A stretch of 5,442 nt of DNA from Chitinophagaceae bacterium (GTDB taxonomy: Bacteria; Bacteroidota; Bacteroidia; Chitinophagales; Chitinophagaceae), in contig JADGPY010000390.1 of the NCBI GenBank assembly GCA_017882205.1, positions 1 through 5,442 on the forward strand. Direction: 5' to 3'. A model generated the notes under the pieces. That model saw nothing but the letters and a program-made list of their open reading frames with translations, made no database searches and was not told the origin of the DNA. Positions 1 to 5,442 of this stretch are shown one piece after another. Position numbers and translations under genes: made by a program. Position 1 is the stretch's first letter; every line of letters begins with the position of its first letter.

Positions 1-471
1 AACAATTGCATCAATGAACTGTCTAACGATGCTTTAAGCGATCTGTTATTGAACAGGATTGGTATTATATTTCAGAGTTTTAATCTTTTGCCGACCTATA
101 CTGTATATGAAAACATTGAGATTGCGCTTGTTCCTAAAGGATTAAGTCAGAAAATAGTTAAAGATAACATCATGTCTCTCCTTGAGCAATTCAATTTAAT
201 TAGCAAAGCACAATTACTGCCCTCAGAGTTGAGTGTAGGCCAACAGCAAAAAGTTGCTATAATAAGAACATTAGTTAAGCAACCGTCTATAATTTTTGCC
301 GATGAGCCGACTGGATCTGTGGATGATGAAACAGCAGGGGAGATTTTAGAACATCTTATGTATTTAAAAAAGGAGAAACAGGTTACTCTTGTTGTGGCCA
401 CTCATGGAAATATACCTGAAAAATTTGCTGACAGGATTTTTACTATCGAAAACGGACGGATAAAAGAATAA
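1..471 (+). CDS. ABC transporter ATP-binding protein, LolD/MacB-type, 5' truncated by the window edge
   Basis: This is the C-terminal 156 residues of an ABC ATPase, which hydrolyses ATP on the cytoplasmic face to drive a partner membrane protein. The frame is open from base 1, so the TTG at 49 is not a credible start. About 70 residues including Walker A should lie upstream, since the family is usually 220-235 residues. Visible motifs, numbered from base 1, are the Q-loop (IIFQSFNLLP, Q25), the signature LSVGQQQK (77-84), Walker B (IIFADEPTG, D101 and E102), a D-loop region (SVDDET) and the switch histidine in VVATHG (H135). The FQSFNLLP and ADEPTG forms are typical of the LolD/MacB/FtsE branch, whose partners are FtsX-like permeases. 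The signature has Val where Gly is usual (LSGGQ) and Lys where Arg is usual. The gene ends 85 bases before the desulfurase. Its permease and substrate are not in view, so lipoprotein release, efflux or another MacB-like role cannot be told apart. Confidence 0.93.
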   Translation, partial: NNCINELSNDALSDLLLNRIGIIFQSFNLLPTYTVYENIEIALVPKGLSQKIVKDNIMSLLEQFNLISKAQLLPSELSVGQQQKVAIIRTLVKQPSIIFADEPTGSVDDETAGEILEHLMYLKKEKQVTLVVATHGNIPEKFADRIFTIENGRIKE

Positions 472-556
472 TGTTTTATCTGATTACATTTTTTTCAATA
501 TAGAGCTTGGTGTAAACATCGCAAATATTAGATTTTATAAATTATTTTGAAGCTAA

Positions 557-1699
557 TTGAAAAATCCAGTTTACCTCGATTATAATGCAACTACACCTAT
601 CGACCCGGAAGTAGCAAAGGAGATGATACCCTTTGTAGAAACCTATTTTGGCAACCCATCCTGTTCTTACTTAATTGGAAGACAAAATAAGGATGCTATT
701 GAGAAGGCACGTAAACAAGTCGCTGTTTTAATCAATTGCAACCCGGAAGAAATAATATTTACCAGTGGCGGTACTGAATCGAATAACCATGCAATAAAAG
801 GAGTTGCTTTTACAAATTTCCATAAGGGGAAACATATTATTGCCTCAGCCATCGAACATCCTGCTGTAATCGAAGTGTGTGAATTTCTGAAATTGAACGG
901 CTATGATATTTCTTATGTTAAAGTAGATGAGTTTGGACAAGTTAATCCTGCAGATGTCGAAAAAGCTATACGACCAGACACTATTATTATTTCTGTTATG
1001 CACGCTAATAATGAAGTTGGTACAATCCAACCCATTAAAAAGATAGCCGATATAGCCAAAAAGAATCATATCATTTTTCATACTGATGCAGTGCAATCGG
1101 CAGGGAAAATAAAAATCGATGTTCAGGAACTTGGTATTGACCTTTTATCGGTTTCAGGGCATAAATTATATGCCCCGAAAGGAATAGGTGTCCTTTATAT
1201 AAAAAAAGGTATACAAATATCCAATCTGCTGCATGGCGCAGGTCAGGAAAAAGGAAGACGTCCGGGCACAGAAAATATTATCGGAATAGTTGGTTTGGGT
1301 AAAGCCTGTGAAATTGCCAGCAAGAACTTATCTGATAATAATAAGCACATGAAGGAGATGAGGGAAAGGCTTTATCAGGGTTTGAAAAAAGCATCGAATA
1401 TAGATATAAAAGTCAATGGACATCCTGAAAACAGACTGCCCAACACTTTGAGCATATCCTTCGAAAAAGTAGATTCTCATACTTTGGCTTCATTAATTAA
1501 GAATGATGTGCTGATTTCTACTGGTTCGGCGTGCCATTCGGAAATAGAGGATATTTCGCCTGTACTTAAAGCAATGAATGTTGACTTAATGACGGCAGGA
1601 AGCACGGTTCGTATATCAACTGGAAAGTATACAACCAGGAAGGAAATTGATTTTGCTGTTGAGGTTATATCTAAAACCGTTCTTAAGCTATCACATTAG
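557..1699 (+). CDS. Cysteine desulfurase (NifS/IscS-like class V aminotransferase, SCLY-like active-site loop)
   Basis: This cytoplasmic PLP enzyme of 380 residues should remove sulfur from L-cysteine to give alanine and an enzyme persulfide, supplying Fe-S clusters or thiolated cofactors. The fold is complete: N-terminal YLDYNATTP, TSGGTESNN (69-77), the PLP-stacking His in EHPAV (H101), HANNEVGTIQP (149-159), HTDAVQ (D177), the Schiff-base lysine in SGHKLYAPKG (K203), RRPGTEN (234-240) and the catalytic Cys in STGSACHSE (C326). Length is normal for the family. The start must be the TTG at 557. An in-frame TAA sits immediately before it, and the first internal ATG (residue 23) would remove the conserved YLDYNATTP. 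The active-site loop has His after the Cys and then a SPVL segment. This resembles selenocysteine lyase (SCLY) proteins more than IscS, which has ACTS. No IscU, SufU or Fe-S assembly gene is adjacent. Cysteine desulfurase is the best call; selenocysteine lyase activity is a plausible alternative. Confidence 0.93.
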   Translation: MKNPVYLDYNATTPIDPEVAKEMIPFVETYFGNPSCSYLIGRQNKDAIEKARKQVAVLINCNPEEIIFTSGGTESNNHAIKGVAFTNFHKGKHIIASAIEHPAVIEVCEFLKLNGYDISYVKVDEFGQVNPADVEKAIRPDTIIISVMHANNEVGTIQPIKKIADIAKKNHIIFHTDAVQSAGKIKIDVQELGIDLLSVSGHKLYAPKGIGVLYIKKGIQISNLLHGAGQEKGRRPGTENIIGIVGLGKACEIASKNLSDNNKHMKEMRERLYQGLKKASNIDIKVNGHPENRLPNTLSISFEKVDSHTLASLIKNDVLISTGSACHSEIEDISPVLKAMNVDLMTAGSTVRISTGKYTTRKEIDFAVEVISKTVLKLSH

Positions 1700-1726
1700 T
1701 ATGATAACATAATAAATTACAACGCC

Positions 1727-1999
1727 ATGAAAACATTTAAACAGAAACTTTTAACGTTGGTTATAATGCTGGCGTTTGCTACTCCTGTTTTTTGTGCCGG
1801 GCAGGCCGATTCAGTATTAAACAGATCTGAAAACGGATTTGCGGCAGACACATCGCGGAATGATACAATTACCGTCTACACTTGCCCAATGCATCCCGAA
1901 ATCCTGTCAGACAAGCCCGGCAATTGTCCAAAATGTGGTATGCAGCTTGTAAACCGGAAACTGCAAATAAGCCTTTCAGCTTGTTCCTCTACTATTTGA
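1727..1999 (+). CDS. Small exported protein with heavy-metal-binding domain (YTCPMHPE...CPKCGM)
   Basis: A 90-residue protein. Residues 1 to about 24 form a Sec signal peptide: basic MKTFKQK, a hydrophobic core LLTLVIMLAFATPVF, then CAGQ. Cys23 does not sit in a good lipobox (preceded by P-V-F), so cleavage near residues 23-24 by the ordinary signal peptidase is more likely than lipidation. After a polar linker (25-49), residues 51-75 are a heavy-metal-binding domain with C53, M55, H56, C67, C70 and M72 in the order YTCPMHPE, then CPKCGM. The domain is known from the N-termini of CusB/CzcB-type adaptors, from copper P-type ATPases and as small stand-alone periplasmic proteins. It is thought to bind Cu, Ag or similar soft metals. 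The 15-residue tail after the domain is not recognisable. The gene starts 27 bases after the desulfurase stop, suggesting co-transcription. Likely role: periplasmic metal carrier or buffer; the partner is unknown. Confidence 0.85.
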   Translation: MKTFKQKLLTLVIMLAFATPVFCAGQADSVLNRSENGFAADTSRNDTITVYTCPMHPEILSDKPGNCPKCGMQLVNRKLQISLSACSSTI

Positions 2000-2144
2000 A
2001 GTAAGACTATATAAAAGAAACTAAACCAAATATTCGTGAGTTTGTTCTTAGGATTTAACATTAATATAGCAATGATTGTTATCTAATTAGGTTATAATCT
2101 TCTTTTATTGGAAAAAACACTTGTTAAGCGGCAGATAAACACTA

Positions 2145-3032
2145 ATGGAACACAATCATTCTCATAATAACGATATAAATCTGAGTAATGCTTTTAAAAT
2201 CGGTATTACCATTAATATCATTTTCGTAACAATTGAAGCTCTGTTTGGCTATCTTTCAAACTCAATGGCATTAATAGCCGATGCCGGTCACAACCTGAGC
2301 GATGTTCTGGCACTCTCATTTTCATGGATGGCAATAATATTATCACAACGAAAACCTACAATGAAATTTACTTATGGGTTTCGGCGATCAACAATACTTA
2401 TTGCTCTACTTAATACTATTCTTTTGCTGGCAGCTGTGGTTTTTATTGTTTATGAGACAATAGAAAGACTAAGTAAGTCTGCTGAGATAAATGCAAATAG
2501 TGTAATGATTGTGGCATCTATTGGAATTGCTGTAAATGCCTTTACTGCATGGTTGTTTTTGAAGGAAAAGAACCACGACCTGAATGTCCGCAGCGCTTTT
2601 GTTCATTTCGTGGCTGATGCATTGGTGTCCATGGGAGTTGTAGTTGCAGGTGTTATCATGGCATTTACCGGTATCCAGTGGATTGATTCACTGGTTTCGT
2701 TTACAATCGTTGCTGTTATTCTTTATGGTTCCTATCACTTGTTAATAGATTCTGTCAATCTTGCGTTGGATGCTGTACCTGAAAACATAAACATTGAGGA
2801 GGTCAGCGAATTTCTCAAAAAACTGCCGGAAGTCTCAGGTGTACATGATCTTCATATCTGGGCGTTAAGCACTACTGATGCCGCATTGACCGTGCATCTC
2901 TCAACCTGCGAACAGACCGATATAAATTTTATTAAAGTAATTCAACAGGGGTTGCATGAAAGATTCAGGATTGAACATGCTACAATACAGATTGAATTTG
3001 GGAGTAAGGAAGATTGTGGCATTAAATATTAA
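2145..3032 (+). CDS. czcD: CDF-family cation exporter, CzcD/ZitB type (Zn2+/Cd2+ proton antiporter)
   Basis: A 295-residue inner-membrane exporter that should exchange cytoplasmic Zn2+, Cd2+ or related cations for protons as a homodimer. There are six predicted helices over about residues 15-205, followed by a cytoplasmic metal-sensing domain (about 212-287) with the typical VSGVHDLHIWALS motif (230-242). The transport site is seen as HNLSD in TM2 (H49, D53) and HFVAD in TM5 (H154, D158). In this family a two-His, two-Asp site goes with zinc/cadmium specificity. TYGFRR (76-81) matches the conserved YGFRR/YGYRR segment after TM2. The N-terminus MEHNHSH carries a short His cluster, but the usual long His-rich loop between TM4 and TM5 is reduced to KEKNHD. 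A 145-base AT-rich gap precedes the gene, so its own promoter is possible, though I found no convincing one. It heads a run of three closely spaced transporter genes. The family is certain; the symbol is assigned by type and the metal preference is inferred. Confidence 0.93.
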   Translation: MEHNHSHNNDINLSNAFKIGITINIIFVTIEALFGYLSNSMALIADAGHNLSDVLALSFSWMAIILSQRKPTMKFTYGFRRSTILIALLNTILLLAAVVFIVYETIERLSKSAEINANSVMIVASIGIAVNAFTAWLFLKEKNHDLNVRSAFVHFVADALVSMGVVVAGVIMAFTGIQWIDSLVSFTIVAVILYGSYHLLIDSVNLALDAVPENINIEEVSEFLKKLPEVSGVHDLHIWALSTTDAALTVHLSTCEQTDINFIKVIQQGLHERFRIEHATIQIEFGSKEDCGIKY

Positions 3033-3052
3033 TTTCTTCTAAATTTTAAATA

Positions 3053-3694
3053 ATGACACAGCAGCCTCCGGATGAACAAGGATTTTACAATAAAGCTTTT
3101 TTATTAAGCCTCTTTACAATCTTTTATAATATTATCGAAGGTGTCGTCTCGATGTTTTTTGGTTACTCAGATGAAACCCTTGCTCTGTTTGGTTTTGGTG
3201 TAGATAGTTTTATTGAAGTGATGTCTGGAGTTGGCATCGCCGTGATGATCTATCGTATAAGACAAAATCCTGAAAGCTCAAAAACCAAATTCGAAATAAG
3301 AGCATTGAAGACTACAGGCTTCGCTTTTTATTTATTGTCAGCCGGTCTTTTGGCAGGGATAGTCCTTAATATTATTTCTCACCATAAGCCCGTAACTACT
3401 TTATGGGGAGTTGTCATTTCAGTTATCTCTATTATTGTGATGACCTGGCTTATGAATGCAAAAAAGGGTGTCGGAAAACAACTTGATTCGGGGCCAATTA
3501 TTGCCGATGCCAATTGTACAAAGGTGTGTGTATATATGTCAATTGTACTACTTTTATCAAGTCTTATTTATGAACTGACAGGTTTTGCCTATGCTGATTT
3601 AATCGGAGCAGCAGGTTTAATTTATTTTTCAGTTATGGAGGGGAAAGAAGCATTTGAGAAAGCGAAAGGGAAAGAATGCAACTGTTGTGATTAG
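3053..3694 (+). CDS. Short CDF-like cation transporter lacking the C-terminal domain (TMEM163-like)
   Basis: A 213-residue integral membrane protein with about six hydrophobic helices (about 14-36, 41-67, 87-110, 115-134, 156-175, 179-196). It looks like the membrane half of a CDF exporter without the cytoplasmic metal-sensing domain. The TM2 site reads FGFGVDSFIEVMSG, giving D51 and E55 four residues apart where classical CDFs have HxxxD. The TM5 site reads ADANCTKVC (D152, C155, T156, C159). The C-terminus is Cys-rich (ECNCCD; C209, C211, C212). This pattern fits the divergent bacterial cation-transporter group distantly related to TMEM163, for which I know of little direct functional work. 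Cys and acidic ligands suggest a softer or different metal from its neighbour, but that is inference. The ATG lies 20 bases after the CDF gene's stop, so the two are very probably co-transcribed. Direction of transport is not shown by the sequence. Confidence 0.8.
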   Translation: MTQQPPDEQGFYNKAFLLSLFTIFYNIIEGVVSMFFGYSDETLALFGFGVDSFIEVMSGVGIAVMIYRIRQNPESSKTKFEIRALKTTGFAFYLLSAGLLAGIVLNIISHHKPVTTLWGVVISVISIIVMTWLMNAKKGVGKQLDSGPIIADANCTKVCVYMSIVLLLSSLIYELTGFAYADLIGAAGLIYFSVMEGKEAFEKAKGKECNCCD

Positions 3695-3722
3695 TAATAA
3701 TGATTAATCTCCTTGTAATGCA

Positions 3723-4763
3723 ATGAAGCGATTTGCAATTATTACTGGTATCCTCTCAGGCTTCCTATTTGGTATTGCCACACCATTTAGTAAACTACTG
3801 CTGACGGGTTTAAACTCTTTTCAATTAGCAGGTTTACTTTATTTGGGTGCGGCTTTAGCAATGCTGCCATATATTTTCAGAAAAAACAGCAGACTGAAAT
3901 TACTCTTTCAATCGGGCAGCAGGGCTAAAACTACAGGGATAATTTTCTTCGGTGGCTTCCTGGGTCCCTTGCTTTTATTGGCAGGCTTAAAAACAGCCAA
4001 TGCAGCTTCAGTTTCAATCTGGTTAAACATGGAACTGGTGGCTACAGCCATTTTAGGTATTTTGATTTTCAAAGACACTCTTGACAAATACACATGGTTT
4101 GGTGTAGCATTAACATTTACAGCCGGAATTATTACTGCTTTGGGTGAAGGTACAGGAAGTATAACTTCAGGATTACTCATAACTGCTGCCTGTGTTTGCT
4201 GGGGTGTAGATAACCATTTAACCGCACTAACAGATGGGGCTTCTCCTCAAACCGTTACCTTTGTCAAAGGCCTGATTGCCGGTTCGGTTAATTTAATAAT
4301 TGGATGCCTCATCGCAAGTCAGCCTATGAAGTTTGGGAATGTCACCCCGGCAATTATTGTTGGGATTTTCTCTTATGGTTTTAGTATTGTGCTTTATGTT
4401 ACTTCCGCTCAAAATATCGGGGCAACCAGGGGGCAAATATTGTTTTCAACAGCGCCATTATGGGGAGTTCTCTTGTCATATCTGTTTTTTCACGACTCTT
4501 TTCAATGGGTACATATTGTTTCCATTGCTCTTTTAACCCTTGCAGTAATTGTCATTAACCTGCTATCTCATAAACATTCGCACACTCATGCAATAATGCA
4601 TCACATTCATTACCATCAACACATTGATGGGCATCATACCCACCAGCATGAGGATGAAACAATAACAGATCAAAAATGGCATTCGCATGTGCATGATCAT
4701 AATCCTATAACTCACGAGCATTCTCACGATCCCGACTTGCACCACAGACATGGACATCAATAG
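3723..4763 (+). CDS. DMT/EamA-family transporter with a His-rich C-terminal tail
   Basis: A 346-residue inner-membrane protein of the drug/metabolite transporter superfamily. Residues 1-282 hold two EamA repeats (about 5-141 and 147-281), each of five helices. Each repeat ends in a similar pattern: NAASVSIWLNMELVATAILG in the first, ATRGQILFSTAPLWGVLLSY in the second. Residues 283-346 form a hydrophilic tail with 24 His in 64 residues, arranged mostly as HxH and HH, ending DPDLHHRHGHQ. With ten helices both termini should be cytoplasmic, so the tail would bind metal inside the cell, as His-rich segments do in ZIP, CDF and RcnA-type transporters. Helix 6 contains CVCWGVDNHLTAL (C157, C159, D163, H165), unusual polar residues in a membrane segment. 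EamA substrates vary widely (amino acids, nucleotides, metabolites) and cannot be read from sequence. The tail and the CDF genes just upstream (28-base gap) make a divalent metal or a metal-linked substrate the best inference. Confidence 0.88.
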   Translation: MKRFAIITGILSGFLFGIATPFSKLLLTGLNSFQLAGLLYLGAALAMLPYIFRKNSRLKLLFQSGSRAKTTGIIFFGGFLGPLLLLAGLKTANAASVSIWLNMELVATAILGILIFKDTLDKYTWFGVALTFTAGIITALGEGTGSITSGLLITAACVCWGVDNHLTALTDGASPQTVTFVKGLIAGSVNLIIGCLIASQPMKFGNVTPAIIVGIFSYGFSIVLYVTSAQNIGATRGQILFSTAPLWGVLLSYLFFHDSFQWVHIVSIALLTLAVIVINLLSHKHSHTHAIMHHIHYHQHIDGHHTHQHEDETITDQKWHSHVHDHNPITHEHSHDPDLHHRHGHQ

Positions 4764-4844
4764 CTTAATAAGAAATAAAAAGTAAAGAATTTTTAAAAAG
4801 GAATATTATAAGGCTGCTTTATTGGATCAGTAAAAGTTTATTTT

Positions 4845-4878
4845 TTGTAAAAATCCTTCCCTTTGCAAAACAATTTTG
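4845..4878 (+). promoter_or_regulatory. Candidate Bacteroidota-type promoter for the HYC_CC_PP gene
   Basis: The spacer 4764-4900 is AT-rich and holds no gene. It contains CAATTTTG at 4871-4878, matching the Bacteroidota -7 box TAnnTTTG at all fixed positions but the first. A TTG (4845-4847, end of a T-run) lies 23 bases upstream, at the long end of the usual spacing to the -33 element. Transcription would begin roughly 15 bases before the ATG at 4901. Short AT-rich motifs occur by chance in such DNA, so this is only a candidate. If real, it splits the transporter run from the HYC_CC_PP gene and whatever follows. Confidence 0.35.
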
Positions 4879-4900
4879 AAATAAACCTGTTATACATATA

Positions 4901-5320
4901 ATGAAAAGGCTCTTTTCCATCTCCCTTGTGTTTTTGATGTTGACAACAATGTTACATCTTTCTATTGCAACGCACTATTGTGGTGGACATGTAGCAGCGT
5001 TAAAGGTTTCGTTTACCGGCAAGCTGGCTTCCTGCGGTATGGAATGTGCGGAAAAGGATTTTCCTCTTCCCGGAACTCACTTTATTACACATTGCTGTGA
5101 GGATGTTTTAACTTTTTATGGAATTAACAGTAATTACACTCCTTCATTTTCTGTTGTACCATCCTCTTATCAGTACAATTTTCAGGTTTTCGATATTCCC
5201 GGAGGGTTACCTACTCACTCTTCAGCAGTTATAAAATCTTTATATACAAATGTAAGTCCACCGGATGCATTGATGTCCACCAACGTGGATCTCTCCGACA
5301 TTTGTGTTTTCCGTATCTGA
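4901..5320 (+). CDS. HYC_CC_PP family protein (exported, metal-resistance associated, Bacteroidota)
   Basis: A 139-residue protein with all three motifs that name the family, in order: HYC at residues 25-27, CC at 65-66 and PP at 120-121. Further conserved-looking cysteines are C45 and C49 (SCGMEC), and there is a His before the CC pair (THCC). The N-terminus MKRLFSISLVFLMLTTMLHLSIATHYC is a signal peptide or single membrane anchor, so the cysteine-rich part should face the periplasm. The length is typical and the protein ends in CVFRI. No biochemical role is known to me. In Bacteroidota these genes usually sit just before TonB-dependent receptors and heavy-metal RND efflux genes, and the Cys/His motifs suggest binding of soft metal ions or disulfide chemistry. 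Here it follows three membrane transport genes after a 137-base gap and precedes another gene start by 106 bases. The family call is firm; function is unknown. Confidence 0.88.
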   Translation: MKRLFSISLVFLMLTTMLHLSIATHYCGGHVAALKVSFTGKLASCGMECAEKDFPLPGTHFITHCCEDVLTFYGINSNYTPSFSVVPSSYQYNFQVFDIPGGLPTHSSAVIKSLYTNVSPPDALMSTNVDLSDICVFRI

Positions 5321-5341
5321 AAATTTCTCTTCTATTCTATT

Positions 5342-5371
5342 TTGCAAATGAACAATAATCCTCATTTGTAA
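5342..5371 (+). repeat. 10-bp inverted repeat (stem-loop) between the HYC_CC_PP gene and the next gene
   Basis: TTGCAAATGA (5342-5351) pairs with TCATTTGTAA (5362-5371) across a 10-base loop. Nine pairs are Watson-Crick, including seven in a row next to the loop, and one is G-T. It begins 21 bases after the stop at 5320. The following bases are AT-rich (ATATCTCTATTATTTC) but do not form the clean T-run of an intrinsic terminator, and the stem is AT-rich and weak. It could be a weak terminator, an mRNA processing or stability element, or an operator upstream of the gene at 5427. I cannot choose between these from one sequence. Confidence 0.4.
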
Positions 5372-5426
5372 TATCTCTATTATTTCATTATTTCTTTTAG
5401 TATTTACAGTCTAAATATTTACAACA

Positions 5427-5442
5427 ATGAAAAACTTAAAAC
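5427..5442 (+). CDS. Start of the next gene (MKNLK...), cut by the window edge
   Basis: An ATG at 5427 follows the AT-rich context ACAACA, similar to the starts of the other genes here, and opens MKNLK before the window ends. The basic start fits a signal peptide but five codons identify nothing. In other Bacteroidota, HYC_CC_PP genes are commonly followed by a TonB-dependent receptor, a heavy-metal-associated-domain protein or RND efflux genes, so one of these is the expectation. That is inference from context only. Confidence 0.4.

Noticed and set aside
845..1096. Minus-strand 83-codon frame opposite the desulfurase
   Set aside because: Shadow of conserved desulfurase sequence on the other strand; no recognisable motif.
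1960..2060. Possible frameshift at the end of the metal-binding-domain protein that would extend it
   Set aside because: The metal-binding domain is complete before the stop, and the other two frames soon stop and encode nothing family-like, so a short stand-alone protein is the simpler reading.
2093..2098. Perfect TATAAT upstream of the CDF gene
   Set aside because: No -35-like element at suitable spacing, and Bacteroidota promoters use TAnnTTTG rather than TATAAT. In AT-rich DNA this is expected by chance.
2071..2160. AATGATTGT (2071-2079) and its complement ACAATCATT (2152-2160)
   Set aside because: Nine-base match with a 72-base separation, the second arm inside the coding start of the CDF gene; most likely chance.
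4333..4536. Plus-strand 67-codon frame inside the DMT gene
   Set aside because: Lies wholly inside a well-supported EamA coding region in another frame and resembles no known protein.
4563..4760. Minus-strand open frame of 65 codons rich in Met and Val
   Set aside because: It is the antisense of the His-rich tail of the DMT gene; CAT/CAC codons read backwards as ATG/GTG. No independent support.
4786..4802. Short A/T palindrome (AAAGAATTTTTAAAAAG region) after the DMT gene as a terminator
   Set aside because: The stem would be only A-T pairs with almost no loop, too weak to call a terminator.

Overview
The window reads as an accessory heavy-metal handling region from a member of the Bacteroidota, probably Bacteroidales-like. 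Three things point there. The DNA is AT-rich, the starts lack clear Shine-Dalgarno sequences, and the gene at 4901-5320 is a clear HYC_CC_PP family protein, a family I know only from Bacteroidota. All genes lie on the plus strand. The minus-strand open frames look like shadows of real genes, and I see no rRNA, tRNA, CRISPR array or insertion sequence.

Layout. Bases 1-471 are the 3' two thirds of a LolD/MacB-type ABC ATPase whose Walker A lies outside the window. After an 85-base gap comes a full-length PLP-dependent cysteine desulfurase with a TTG start (557-1699). A small exported protein with a Cys/His/Met heavy-metal-binding domain follows 27 bases later (1727-1999). After 145 bases begins a tight run of three membrane proteins (2145-4763, gaps of 20 and 28 bases): a classical zinc/cadmium CDF exporter (CzcD/ZitB type), a short divergent CDF-like protein without the cytoplasmic domain, and a ten-helix DMT/EamA transporter with a strikingly His-rich tail (24 His in 64 residues). 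A 137-base AT-rich spacer with a candidate Bacteroidota-type promoter leads to the HYC_CC_PP gene (4901-5320). A spacer with a 10-bp stem-loop then precedes the first codons of another gene at the right edge.

How they may work together. The CDF pair would export Zn/Cd-class divalent cations from the cytoplasm to the periplasm. The small metal-binding-domain protein and the HYC_CC_PP protein would work in the periplasm or at the envelope. In Bacteroidota such genes often precede TonB-dependent receptors and CusA/CzcA-type RND exporters, so the cut gene at 5427 may continue that theme, but its identity cannot be read here. The DMT protein may add another export route whose tail senses or buffers metal. 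The desulfurase could repair Fe-S clusters damaged by thiophilic metals, or act on selenocysteine. The joint metal theme is well supported by sequence motifs. The specific metal, the regulation and the links to the ABC ATPase and desulfurase are inference. No metal-responsive regulator lies in the window. I see no clear evidence of a wholly new system; the most distinctive elements are the His-tailed DMT protein next to two different CDF proteins, and the SCLY-like desulfurase inside this neighbourhood.
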